NCBI GenBank assembly: GCA_905147135.1
Contig: LR990044.1
Coordinates: 5,770,122-5,834,121, forward strand
From: Blastobasis lacticolella
Lineage: Eukaryota > Arthropoda > Insecta > Lepidoptera > Blastobasidae
Direction of reading: 5' to 3'
Length of the DNA: 64,000 nucleotides
Part shown: piece after piece, positions 21,201 through 31,267 of the stretch
Layout: the number at the start of each line of letters is the position of its first letter
How positions within the stretch are numbered: the first letter of the stretch is position 1
The notes under the pieces: generated by a model
Databases searched by the model: none
The model's input: only the letters and a program-made list of their open reading frames with translations
What the model was told of the DNA's origin: nothing
Translations under genes and position numbers: made by a program

Positions 21201-21250
21201 TGGTGGGCGGAAAAAGGACAGTTTGAAATTCTGTCCTTGGTGGGCGGTTA
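21201..21250 (+). other. Polypurine-like region before the 3' LTR
   Basis: TGGTGGGCGG occurs twice (21201-21210 and 21238-21247), separated by a perfect 8-bp hairpin (AAGGACAG / CTGTCCTT). The second copy lies 4 bp before the 3' LTR and is the likely plus-strand priming region. Confidence 0.5.
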
Positions 21251-21474
21251 TGTACAGCATTAAGTTCGGATAATATCCAATAGATGGCGATGTAGACGTT
21301 TGCGTTGTTATTCTACATCGCGGGAGCAAGTTCGCTATCGAAAAGATATAGTGTTTTAGAGAGATTTGTATATTAACCTAATTTTGAGGAGTAAACTGTT
21401 AAGTATTTTGACTAGTTTTACTTGCATCAGCACCCTTGGTGGTTGGACCCCTTAAATGGTGTAAGGGTTTTTCA
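21251..21474 (+). repeat. 3' LTR of the Bel/Pao element
   Basis: 224 bp, one base different from the 5' LTR, starting TGTACAGCATT and ending TTTTTCA, followed by target duplication ATTAG. Confidence 0.92.
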
Positions 21475-21479
21475 ATTAG

Positions 21480-22070
21480 CATTATTTAATTTATTTCTGT
21501 CATGTAAATAATTCACCTTCTTAAGTATTAATGTCCAAAATAAATTCATCATCGTGTCATAGCACTTCGCCATCGACCGCTTACTGACCGTTCATCCTCA
21601 TACCTTGGAACCTAATAGGTTCCAAAGAAACTTTCTCTCGCGCACACTAAGGTTGTAGAAAGGTTTTCCTCGGAGAGTACAACATGGAATTCTTCAAGAA
21701 AGGGCAGGAAAGGGTTCAGCAGCTCGTATTGCAAACGTCCATAGGCTGCGGTGACTGCTTACCATCAGGGAGGCCGTAAGCTTGTTTGCCACCTTAGTGG
21801 TTATAAAACAATCGCGAAACCCCAACAAATTATAATATGGCACCGGCATTATATTATGCTAACTTAAATTAAAAATCAAGGCTTTATGCGAAAATAAATC
21901 GTATCATTCTAAAACTGTGAGACGAACAAAGGACAAATTTAATGTTTTTTGTTCTTCTATCAAGACGGAGCGTCTGAAAGACTTTAAATTAATATAACAG
22001 CATTTCATTATTCGTACGATTAATCTAGAACAGGTCGTCAATTCACCCAGCAGGTTTGGGTGAATTGGCG
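21480..22070. other. Intergenic, no gene seen
   Basis: No coding features. A 10-bp inverted repeat (AATTCACCCA / TGGGTGAATT) at 22040-22066 lies immediately before the family B SINE. Confidence 0.5.
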
Positions 22071-22330
22071 ACTACCTGAATGGTTCAATTGGTTACCATG
22101 CCGGTCTGCCACGCACAGGTCCCGGGTTCGATTACCGGCTGGGCAGAAATTTAATTGATAAATTTTCAATTTTTTTAACGGGTCTGGGTATTATACGTAT
22201 AATAGGTATTTTTTTTAAAACATAAATAATTTATCCGTTCTCTGGCACCCATGACACAAGCTTTGCTTACTTTGGGACTAGATGGCGCTGTGTGCATTGT
22301 CCAAGCCTATTCATATTTATTTACTTAATT
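22071..22330 (+). mobile_element. SINE family B, tRNA-Gly-like head
   Basis: ACCTGAATGGTTCAATTGGTT (A-box side) and GGTCCCGGGTTCGATTACCGG (B-box side) with CTGCCACGCAC between them closely resemble tRNA-Gly (GCC anticodon type: CTGCCACGC). The acceptor stem does not pair and an unrelated body of about 190 bp follows, with CACCCATGACACAAGCTTTG and ACTAGATGGCGCTGTGTGCA, ending in ATTT-like repeats. It is thus a SINE and not a tRNA gene. Confidence 0.82.
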
Positions 22331-22718
22331 GTAAAAGTTGTGATCCTGTAGGAGTTACCATCCAGTAGAAGACACGAAGGTTAACAGAGTTTTTCTAATG
22401 AGCTTGGCCCCACCCACTACTCATTCCCACCGCTGTAATTTCTTGTACTTCCTACAATACAAGGAGCAAGCTGACCTTGAATGCCTTCTTGATTTATGAG
22501 ATTTGAAGATGAATAGATATGGAGTTGCTCTTGAGAATATCATCGACATATCGCGTTTGAGAACAGAATATCGGTAGTGGGAGTGTCAACAAGTCATTAA
22601 AACAAGTTATGGATGATTATGGGGAGAGAACCGAGCCTTGCGTACAACCTTTTATATGTTGTATTATGATACTTGGAGAACCTAGTTGCAGTTTAGCGGT
22701 GCCATTTCGAAACACTTT
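22331..22718. other. Spacer between two inverted family B SINEs
   Basis: About 390 bp without gene features. The two flanking SINEs are tail to tail. Confidence 0.5.
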
Positions 22719-22955
22719 TAATTCACACAGCGCCATCTAACCTCAAAATAAGCAAAGTTTGTGTTATGGGTGTTAGACAACTGATAAACCACTTATAGAA
22801 TTTTAAATACATACTTATTAGATATATTAGAAACACGCAGATCCGTATTTTTCCATATTCATCATTTTAAGTTCTGCCCTGCCTGGAATCGAACCCGAGA
22901 CCTCTTGTATGGCAGACCGCCATGTTAACCACCGAACAACTCAGGTAGTCACCCG
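22719..22955 (-). mobile_element. SINE family B, reverse copy
   Basis: On the minus strand the head reads from 22955 (ACCTGAGTTGTTCGGTGGTT, then GTCTCGGGTTCGATTCCAGG) and the body ends near 22719 with GATGGCGCTGTGTGAATT. It is inverted relative to the copy at 22071. Confidence 0.8.
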
Positions 22956-23811
22956 ATATAATCCTCTGTTGGACTTTACTCAAGTCCATCGTGGCTTTTT
23001 ATCAGGCAAAACAACTTAGTTTATTAATATTACACTATTACACGTGTTGAAAGCAGCGCGGATTTATTTAAACTAGTAACCATCCTTCGATTCTTCAATT
23101 TCGAGTAATAAGGCCGAGTCGATTTAAAAACAATAAAGTGAACTAACATGGTAAATATCGATACTAGAGGCTTGGAACTTGGTGCAAAGGTTAGCTGCCT
23201 CAATTTTATGTTAAGTCGATTAGATTGAAATTATCGAGGCTATGAGACTGTGTGGGTTTAAAGATACCTGTGTATAAAGGTCTAAAGTCATAGCCCGGAA
23301 AACGGAACAAGTTAAAAGTTGTTTTGGATTATGGTTATACTTTTGTGTCCATAATTAGATTAAAAGATATCCGCGCACTTACCACCAGGCGAGATGGCGG
23401 ACAAACGCTAGCCTATACATACACTAGCTACTTTGCCCGCTACTTCGTCCACGTAATATTCTGTTACTACGTTCCTATCCTTGACAGTATTGTCACCTAT
23501 AAAATACATCCCTTTATGCTTAAAAAATATATCACGCACTGGATATAACCCGCCATGTGTAGACGCATACCGACCCGGCAACTGACCTTGTATCGCTTAC
23601 GTATATCTTCACGGATTCGATCTCGTAGGGAAATACCGATCACACGGATGCTCGGATTGAGTGACCATGACTTTCTTTTTAAAAGTAGCTATCTAGGTAT
23701 AGCAAATGTAGGAAAATACCCCCTGATTTTTAATTAAGATTTTTTAAAATACTTATGTGACATTCGGGGAGAATCTCAGAAAGCTGATAATCACTGGAAA
23801 GGTAGATGGCA
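22956..23811. other. Intergenic, no gene seen
   Basis: A TATAAAGG occurs at about 23273, but no ATG with a four-codon exon and donor follows it, so I do not call a sixth cuticle-type gene. A scrap of dispersed repeat (GCCCGCTACTTCGTCCACGT) sits at about 23438. Confidence 0.45.
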
Positions 23812-23967
23812 AAATACCTAAAAGTTGTAGCCCAAACCGATCAGATCCGCACCTCATTACATACTACGTTCCACGATACTCCCAACTGTGCTGAGGACAG
23901 GAGAATTTGGCGAGTCTTTGTCCATGACAGGATTAGGGCAGAGAGAGGTCACGACCCTCAGATATGA
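23812..23967 (+). pseudogene. C-terminal scrap of a non-LTR reverse transcriptase ORF
   Basis: A 52-codon stop-free frame ends in TGA at 23965-23967. It reads QTDQIRTSL, then CAEDRRIWRVFVHDRIRAER and GHDPQI. The order 'DQIR…ED RR.W R…RGHDPQ' is the usual extreme C-terminus of lepidopteran non-LTR retrotransposon polyproteins. Nothing upstream supports the rest of the protein, so this is a 5'-truncated insertion. Confidence 0.6.
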
Positions 23968-25189
23968 GGAATACGAACGGAGGAGGAATTTGACATACAA
24001 GCGGACGACGACCCTCTCTGCGACATCTCGAATTCGACATTTTCTTTAGCGACATATTTCTGTAAACGTCATTGACAACGATCTTCGACAATAAAGGGGT
24101 GGCGAAGGTCGTTAAGAATACAAGTATTTTTTTTGGTTGCAATAGAGATATCTGTGACATTTTACTAAACATGTCGTAATCGAAATGTCGCAGCGCGAGA
24201 TAAGGTCCCCTGATGGAATGGTCACCGTCATCCAGGACATCTGGAACTTGAGTGCTAACATATAGTACCTCAAAGGCAAAAACGCATATCTACATTCTTG
24301 TAGAAGTGCCCCAAGTGCTTATGCAAAGGAAAAGGTTTGCGGTACACGTCATTTGGCTGCCAGACATCCAACTGATGTGGATGAATCTATCCCATCATTG
24401 GAAGCTGCAACGTCGGAAATAATTAAAATATAGACCATAATATTAGTATTATTAATCAGATCTCTTTATTGTACTGGCTCATTTAATTATTAATTTTATT
24501 AAGTAGTAGGTATATGGATAAATAAACCATATACCTACCAACTATAAATAGTTTGTCGGAACATTTCCCGAAATACAGATCTTTATACATAAGAAATAAG
24601 ACAGTAGAGTTTTTTGTATTGCCTGTTTTTCCATGGCTCTCCCTTAGATTGGATGAGGCATACAAGTCAAACTGTGGCTCATTAATAAACCGATATTTAC
24701 CTGTAAAGATCAATGACATGACCATTGTTAAGTTTCGGTAATACTAGATTATTAGAAGATTTTTTGCGCTACGCCAAATGTTTTGGGTAAAATATAAACA
24801 TGACTAAGTTGACCTTAACATCATCGGCTTCTAACTTTAATTTTCAACGTACCGTGATTATAGATACATTAGCTTTATCCATAATGGACAAAAAGCTAAT
24901 TCCTTCATATCGAATTCACTCTCCACAACCTCGATGTTAAGGTTTTAGCTTCCTAATTAGCATTTTAAAAATAGATTTAACTAGCTAGTTAACATAAAGG
25001 TTTATTTATGTGTTGACTCATAACGTATATCATGCAGTTCCTTGTTTTATTTATAGCTTTTGCTTTTCACGTGTACTGTCTGACAGCTTCATTATCAATC
25101 ACAAAAAATGTTTCAAGGAAAACCGTCTCGCGTCTAGAGCTGTAATTGCAGGGGTAGTCACTCAAGGTATTACTAATCATAAATGCTCT
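23968..25189. other. Intergenic, no gene seen
   Basis: AT-rich sequence with short open frames on both strands at 24483-24741 that overlap each other and have no supporting features. Confidence 0.5.
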
Positions 25190-25464
25190 CATCATCACCA
25201 TCACAGCCTATGGGCTAACAGTGCACTGTCTCTCCCACTAAAGGGGAGGTTACTGCCATAATCTCCACGCTTGGCAGGCGGGTTGAAGGTTGCAGTTTCA
25301 TAAATTTAACAATGGAAAAGGGCAGCAGCCCATTTTCAAGCCTACGAAGTTTCTTAATATATAATATATAATATCTTGAAAACATTAGTCGTCTTGTACG
25401 ACACTGACGAGTGTAAGGGGTTGATGCTGTTCTACTCTGACGGACACCCCACATCCGACACAAT
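25190..25464 (-). mobile_element. SINE-like family C with 10-bp target duplication
   Basis: On the plus strand it starts CATCATCACCATCACAGCC and runs through GGCAGGCGGGTTGAAGG and GAGTGTAAGGGGTTG to CTCTGACGGACACC. TAAATGCTCT flanks it at 25180-25189 and 25465-25474. The GAT-rich end, read on the minus strand, is the 3' tail, so orientation is minus. I see no convincing tRNA-like promoter. Confidence 0.72.
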
Positions 25465-25474
25465 TAAATGCTCT

Positions 25475-26464
25475 TATGTTGCCAATTTTGATAGATTTTG
25501 TTTGGAAATTTCAGTATAACCACAGAATACTAATACTAGAATATCGAAACACATTTCAAAGTAAGATAAAGTTACATTTATTAAAGACCTTTACGAACGA
25601 ATTCTTCTGGACATACTCGATGCTGTTATCTGCCCTGAAGGTGATTACATTGAACAATAACATATTTTTATTAAAATTAGACATATGTTTTTGGAAGTTT
25701 TTAATTTCTCCTTCAGTCATTCACTCTTGACAGAGTGGTCGTAGTTTCATGACGATGCGTCTTCTCTGGATAACGCAGCCCTCGCGATGCGCCTCCATTT
25801 TTTCGCCTCGCCTTTAGTTTTTAATTATTACCTCAAAATGTACAAAATTACAGCACTTTTGTGGAAATGAAGATTTTTATTATTATTTATTCAATTGGTA
25901 ACACTTCGAATGAGTACTAGCAGTTTAACTAGTTTGGTTGTAATCTGTAGTCAATACCGTACCGAGACGACCAATATCTTTTAGTGTGTACCTACAAAGG
26001 GATCTTACGTAAGACCAGAAAATAAACAGTAGCAGTTTCTATTATGTATTTTCAAACTACTTACAATATTAGCGAAGACTAGATAAGTATGATTTATTAT
26101 CAAGTACAGTCAACAGCATATCGACCTACCCTAAATCGGTACATGATGAGCTCGTGTCTTGATAGACTCGCACAGCAATGTCTGCTCATTTCATAATGAT
26201 TTTGGGTCGGTCGATTTGCTGTTTTCTATACTTGCAATTAATGTCATAATTTGTTTTAGATGTAAGGAATTTCATGATTTATGTCCTGGTCTGACTGAAT
26301 GAATCGCCTGCATTCAAGTTGTTATTGTACTGTAGATACTTAATTCCATCAATTTAACATCAATTAGGGATTGTTGCATCACTCATAGTACCTGGATATA
26401 TTTGATCGGATGTTTTCTAAGTTATAATAAAACCTGCACTACCAACTGAGTACCAATAACACAT
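25475..26464. other. Intergenic, no gene seen
   Basis: AT-rich sequence with no exon, promoter or named repeat recognised. GGTCGGTCGATTTGCTG near 26205 and TCGACCTACCC near 26122 are similar words in inverted orientation, about 90 bp apart. Confidence 0.45.
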
Positions 26465-26773
26465 GTCTGTGGTCGAGTGGTCACGGTATCCGACTCGTAA
26501 GCGAAGTGTATCGAGTTCGAATCCCACTGCGGCAATGTACCAATGACTCTTGTCTGATGTAACTACATTAGTTGAATACTAACTGATGCTCTTACGTTGA
26601 GGGAAAACATCGTGATGAAACCTGGACATTCAATCTGCTCAGGTTCTCCAGATCAGAGTCACAGAGGTCAGATGGCAGTCGCTCCACAGAAATTACCTGA
26701 TCTGCCAAATCCTGATCATGGTCAAGACGGACCCCGGGCCTAGCATAACCGGAATATTAACTCCAAGATGATT
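26465..26773 (+). mobile_element. SINE family A copy
   Basis: It has the head GTGGTCGAGTGGTCACGGTATCC with B-box-like GTATCGAGTTCGAATCCC, the body GATGAAACCTGGACATTCA and GGTCAAGACGGACCCCGGG, and the 3' end TATTAACTCCAAGATGATT. Confidence 0.85.
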
Positions 26774-26867
26774 TTTTTTACCAACAACTCCTGTAAGGCG
26801 ATCGTGAAATCCTGGACAAGGATGAAGACCGATCAATTCTAGTCTGCATAGCCGGTAATTCCGAGAA

Positions 26868-27056
26868 CGTCGGTGCAACTCGTAAACGACAGGTACCGAA
26901 TTCGATACCTATTCATGCCACCATGTACCAATGACATTTTTCTGAGTTACCTATACTACTAACCTATTAGTTGGATACTAAGCGATGCTCTTACGGTGAA
27001 GAAAAACATCGTGATCTTATCTGACCAGCCCCTATTAACAGGAACTGACTGCAGAA
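26868..27056 (+). mobile_element. SINE family A copy, cut by a family D element
   Basis: Starts CGTCGGTGCAACTCGTAAAC, so the A box is lost, then GGTACCGAATTCGATACC and TAAGCGATGCTCTTACGGTG. It is interrupted at about 27056 by the T-run of a reverse-oriented family D element. The 3' part of the SINE does not resume beyond that element. Confidence 0.7.
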
Positions 27057-27411
27057 ATTTTTTTTTTTTTATGGCATACGGTAGGCAAACAGGCAAGCGG
27101 GCCACCTGATGGAAAGTGGTCACCACTGCCTATAGACATTAGCAACACCAAGAGTATCGCTAATGCGTTGCCTACCTCTATAACACGTTGCTCTGGCAGC
27201 AAAAAGCAAATGCCACTCCACTGCCAAAGCCACGGTTCCCCAAATCCCCACCCCATGGAGCACTGGAAACCTTACTCACCGGCAGAAACACAATACTATT
27301 TAAAAGAGTATATTATTTAGCTGCGATATTCTGTAAGGTGGAGGTATTTCCCCAGTCGGGCGGCTCCAATTCGAACGAGATACCCCGCTATGCCCTACCT
27401 CTCTTAAAAAA
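27057..27411 (-). mobile_element. SINE-like family D, reverse copy
   Basis: It begins with a T-run (the poly(A) tail of the minus strand) and runs to CCTCTCTTAAAAAACT. It is highly similar to the copy inserted in the Bel/Pao gag (17510-17860), so both moved recently relative to the decayed copies at 9297 and 36838. Confidence 0.85.
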
Positions 27412-27710
27412 CTAGTAAGTTCTAAATGAAAAATATTGTTGTATAAGAAGCATTCTTCGCCCGCTTCCATAGAGCTCAAACACGATGGGGTTATCGTGAT
27501 GCATATAGTAGTTCGTAAGGCCACTTTCCGTCATCATCATCAGACTTTGAATATCACTTAGGGGTATAGTACTTAATAAGACCATTCCAAAGATCCCAAA
27601 CACGATGGTTATATTTATTGCGTTCGTTAAAGTTCCTACCTCACCTGTGGGACAGAGGCGTGAGCTTTATGTTTTTATGTATAGTTCCTATGACCACCTT
27701 CCGACTCAAT
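27412..27710. other. Intergenic, no gene seen
   Basis: Contains an imperfect direct repeat of CAAACACGATGG (about 27478 and 27597) and the phrase TAAGACCATTCCAAAGA, which recurs at about 33863 inside the intron of gene 33675-34782, suggesting an unclassified dispersed repeat. Confidence 0.45.
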
Positions 27711-27885
27711 GATCAGGGGGTCTAAAAAGGCCACATTAGCGTTTCATATTATGATTCATATTAATGTGTGACAAACTTATCTACAGAGTCGCTGTTGTTG
27801 ACAATGACATGACAATTCAAAATGGCGTCACTTAGTTCCAGTACTGGCCACCTAATCAGATAAGTTTTTTAGACCCCCAGATCAG
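27711..27885. mobile_element. Short inverted-repeat element (MITE-like)
   Basis: Terminal inverted repeats GGGGTCTAAAAA (from 27717) and TTTTTTAGACCCC (to 27877) enclose about 160 bp. GATCAG flanks at 27711-27716 and 27880-27885, with a 2-bp offset on the right. There is no open frame inside. It fits a small DNA transposon derivative. Confidence 0.6.
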
Positions 27886-28659
27886 CTCCATGGTATCTTA
27901 TTAATGCATTATCATCCAAGATACATAGGTATACCATATGGGAAGTGGGTCAAATTAGGCTTGCAAGATTAGCCCCGAACATACATTACATTCATAGTTA
28001 CAAACATAGCAAATTAAATAAAAGCTTATAAAAAAATCAGAACGAGCAGAGCACATTATAAAGAAGTAAGGTTTATATTAAAATAGAACATAGTGCCTAC
28101 TAATAAACAGAACAAATAACATTTATTTAAGTAATAAGCTAAAGAAACAAGTCTATACAATTTAATTAGAGGACATCCGAAACGGCCTTCGCTGCGAACC
28201 GCGACATTCCTTTTAATTTACAACTTAAAAGAGATTGATCAATAACGCGTCCGAGTAAACAATGAATAATTTATATGAAACCACACTATTGTAAACATGA
28301 CTACGAGATATTTGGAATATTTTACGTTAATTTGCGGTGATTCATGAGTGGGCGCTGTGCGTTATGGGCCAATGAGCCTTGTCTAACAAGCCTATTTATG
28401 ACTACTTGTTACGTAAAAGGGAGTTCCAAAGTTGCGGTATTCGAATTGTCTCGGCCATTGTAATTGTAATGGCCATTTTGTGGATCTCGGCCACGGTTCT
28501 GATGGTAGGACTCTGTCAAACCTGAGGTGTCCGCCAAGGTTAGATTCCAACAATTTTTGGAAAGTTGTGTTGCGGTTTAAATGATGAAATAGCCAGCGCT
28601 TTCACGTCATAGACTTTAAAAACATAAGAATTAGTAAGATCTATATTCGCCTGTATCAT
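27886..28659. other. Intergenic, no gene seen
   Basis: AT-rich with a GC-richer patch at 28370-28600 (TTCCAAAGTTGCGGTATTCG; GATCTCGGCCACGG) that looks like old dispersed repeat but is unassigned. Confidence 0.45.
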
Positions 28660-29091
28660 CATCATCATAATCTTGGTGTTAGTGTCCTGGTTGTATTCTC
28701 GTGCGCGAGGGCTTGGGGTCGACCTTGACCATTACGCAATATTTGGCAGATCAGGTAATTACCACAGAGCTTTAAAGTCCATGTGTGTCGCCCTGGGGGG
28801 ACGCGCGCGCAGGCGGTGTGGCCCAATCATTGTTCTGTGGGTAATTACAGTGGAGCGACTGCCATCTGACCTTTGTGACCCTGTTGACAGGGTAACCTGA
28901 TTAGATTGGATCATGGTTTCAGTCGCCTGAATGTGCAGGTTTCTCACGATGTTTTTACTCGCTGTAGGAGCATCGGTTAGTATTCTACTAATGTAAAAAC
29001 TCAGAAAAGAGTCATTGGTATATGGCGGCAGTGGGATTAGAACCCGGTACCTCTCGCTGACGAGTCGGATACCTTAACCACTCGGCCACCG
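28660..29091 (-). mobile_element. SINE family A copy carrying a 78-bp insertion
   Basis: On the plus strand it runs from the tail (CATCATCATAATCTTGGTG) to the head (ACCACTCGGCCACCG at about 29078-29092). The body is continuous with other copies except for an insert of about 78 bp at 28763-28840. Confidence 0.85.
28763..28840. mobile_element. 78-bp hAT-like miniature element nested in the SINE
   Basis: GTAATTAC at 28755-28762 and 28841-28848 duplicates the SINE sequence that is single in other copies. The insert begins CACAGAGC and ends GTTCTGTGG, giving inverted ends. An 8-bp target duplication with short CA-starting ends is the hAT pattern. The interior is GC-rich (GGGGGGACGCGCGCGCAGG). Confidence 0.65.
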
Positions 29092-29919
29092 TATAAACGA
29101 GCCCTAAATCGTCACACTTGAAAATGAGTAATCGCTATTAAAGTATAGCGTAACAAAGAGATAGGAAAGATTGTCGAGTGATGAACTATGAGTTCGATTC
29201 CCTGGAACGAAATCTCAGATCGACATGACATCGCTTAGATGGAATCAAACAAATTACGTAGACGTTTTTTCTTAATTTACCATTATTATTACTGATGAAA
29301 CAATCTACATGATTACCTTATTTACAAATAAAACATCCACTCAAGTTAGTATATTAAGTAAGGCCTTGATGTTTTCCGGCGAATCCAAACCCAATTCCGT
29401 AATTTCACATGGTGGAACTAATAAGTGGGTGGTATCAACAAAGTCTCATGTTAGCTTACTTAACTACTGATTTGTAGACCCACTTTTAGGTTACTACCTA
29501 TTACTACATTTTAAGAGTATGTTCCGGGTTTCCTACCGCGTACTTTGACTTTCGATACCGATATTTCGACGCAGTTGCATGCAACCCGGAATATACCTAT
29601 AAAATGTGTGATAATAACCGCGATAGTTTAAAACATTAAACATAAACATAAAGTACACCCTGGGACCGCTCTGCTGCCTTTAGTGACAATGCACTTGGTG
29701 GTCCGCATTTTTTTCCTTTAGGCAAGGCAGATCATTTTCTTGAAAAGTCAATTTAGAGGAACGTCATGTTCGTTCCAAGACATTTTCTGGTTCAGTCATA
29801 TTTTTATATCGCGACAGCTTTTTCAAGTAATTTTCCTAAACCGATACTTATGGAAGTTTGCACACATACTGATAACTCGCTCGCTTTCGAATCGTTTGGC
29901 AAAGAGTGACAAACCTTAG
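29092..29919. other. Intergenic, no gene seen
   Basis: No coding features. Short open frames only. TTCCGGGTTTCCTACCGCG near 29523 may belong to a decayed repeat. Confidence 0.45.
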
Positions 29920-30180
29920 TTTTCAACCAACTTAAAAAAAAGGAGGAGGTTCTCAATTTGACAAAATGTCCCTTTATTATTGCCGAATCCGAACTATTCG
30001 ATTCGAATCGGCTATCGAATAGTTCGATTAGTGGAGGAGAGTAATGTGTTTATCAGCCTATGTATGTATGTATTGTATGTTCCTTTATGGCACTCTAGAG
30101 CTAAAACGCCGATTTTGATGGTTCTTACGTTTATCGATTTGTCTTAATCGTGCGAGTGTCACTGAAGACATGACATTAAT
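29920..30180 (+). repeat. Dispersed repeat with internal hairpin
   Basis: TTTCAACCAACTTAAAAAAA then GGAGGAGGTTCTCAATTTG is the start of a repeat very common in lepidopteran genomes; TATGTATGTATTGTATG and CTAAAACGCCGATTTTGATG belong to its body. A perfect 13-bp inverted repeat (CGAACTATTCGAT / ATCGAATAGTTCG) lies at 29990-30026. Confidence 0.55.
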
Positions 30181-30921
30181 CAAAATTCAATACGGTGACT
30201 ACCAGCTGCAATACTGTAAAAAATAAAATAAATTACTGTGTCATGTATCATTGCTGAATAGGTATTGAAAAATCATTTTTAGGTTTCTCTTACCATTTTT
30301 GATATAGAATGACCATTTAGGATCTATTACGATTTAAAGTTAGTAATCAATCATTCTCTCTTAAGTTTTCACTTTTACTTATAATTATCATTATACCATC
30401 ATATTGTTTTACAGAAACTCGTATTAGGTCCAACGAATGATTTCAATTACTGAACTAACTTTAATTAAAACTTGAAAACAATCATGACCTATGAAACTTG
30501 AAAATAATCATGGCAACTATGCGAATATGAAGCTTTTTAGTTTATGTACAACTTTTTAAACAATCGCTTTAGAATGTATTTTCACGGTTTCGGACGCAGA
30601 TAAAGCTGGTAAATAATGTGACATTAAACAAAAGACATCAACGCGGGCGTTTTTGTTTCTAGAAAATATTCAATTGCTCACACTAGCAAATACATGATTT
30701 TTATTCTTATCATGTTAGTTGAAATAATAATTTAATAAGATTTTGCAAAAATAAAAACAGAAGTACACTATCCGTGATGATAGCCAAATGGATAAGTGTA
30801 AAAAAAAGAATTTAGCTATCTCCGAAGCAATGGTCCTGGATCCAAGGTTTGGTTTACCAACATATAAGGAATCCTGGTACGAGTATGTTTGGAATGTTGG
30901 ATTAAATTAATTAATTATTTT
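30181..30921. other. Intergenic, no gene seen
   Basis: AT-rich sequence. I see no coding exon, repeat family member or promoter motif. Confidence 0.5.
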
Positions 30922-31250
30922 GGAGCGTCGGTGGCCGAGTGGTTAAGGTATCCGACTCGTAAGCTAGAGGTACCGAATTCGAATTTCACTGCGGCCATGT
31001 ATCAATGGCTCTTTCCTGATTTATGTACATTAGTTGAATGCTTACCGATGTTCTTACGGTAAGGGAAAACATCGTGATGAAATCATGTGACTGAATGTGT
31101 AACCATGATCGAATCTGGTCAAATTCCCCTGGAAGCAGAGTCACGGAGGTCATATGGCAGTCGCTACACTGTAATTATCTGATCTGACAAATCCTGGATC
31201 ATGGTCAAGGCGGACTCCGGGGCCTCGTTCGCGAGAGCAGAACCGGGACA
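30922..31250 (+). mobile_element. SINE family A, best-preserved head
   Basis: The head reads GGCCGAGTGGTTAAGGTATC (A box) and GGTACCGAATTCGAATTTC (B box), very like tRNA-Ser/Leu genes. The body has GATGAAATCATGTGACTGAA, GGCAGTCGCTACACTGTAAT and GGCGGACTCCGGGGCCTCG, ending GAACCGGGACACTAA. Confidence 0.88.
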
Positions 31251-31267
31251 CTAATTTGTTTATTCAT

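Larger units (their letters stand above)
15432..21479 (+). mobile_element. Bel/Pao-type LTR retrotransposon with 5-bp target duplication
   Basis: Target duplications ATTAG lie at 15432-15436 and 21475-21479 and flank an element of 6038 bp (15437-21474). It has 224-bp LTRs starting TG and ending CA, a leader, a gag with DUF1759-like and zinc-knuckle regions, and a pol with protease, reverse transcriptase, RNase H and integrase parts in the Bel/Pao order. Five-bp duplications are usual for this superfamily. Defects are a family D insertion in gag (about 17510-17860), one in-frame stop between protease and reverse transcriptase (18968-18970), and a deletion spanning the end of RNase H and the start of integrase (about 20105-20170). 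The LTRs differ at one position by eye, so insertion was recent although the copy is not autonomous. Confidence 0.92.

Noticed and set aside
23273..23340. Sixth cuticle-type gene after a TATAAAGG
   Set aside because: The ATG that follows is not within a four-codon exon with a GTRAGT donor, and no signal-peptide exon was found downstream.
30922..31000. Possible tRNA genes at SINE heads (also 12738, 22071, 26465, 59500)
   Set aside because: Only A and B boxes and parts of the arms are kept; acceptor and anticodon stems do not close, and each is followed by the same repeated body.
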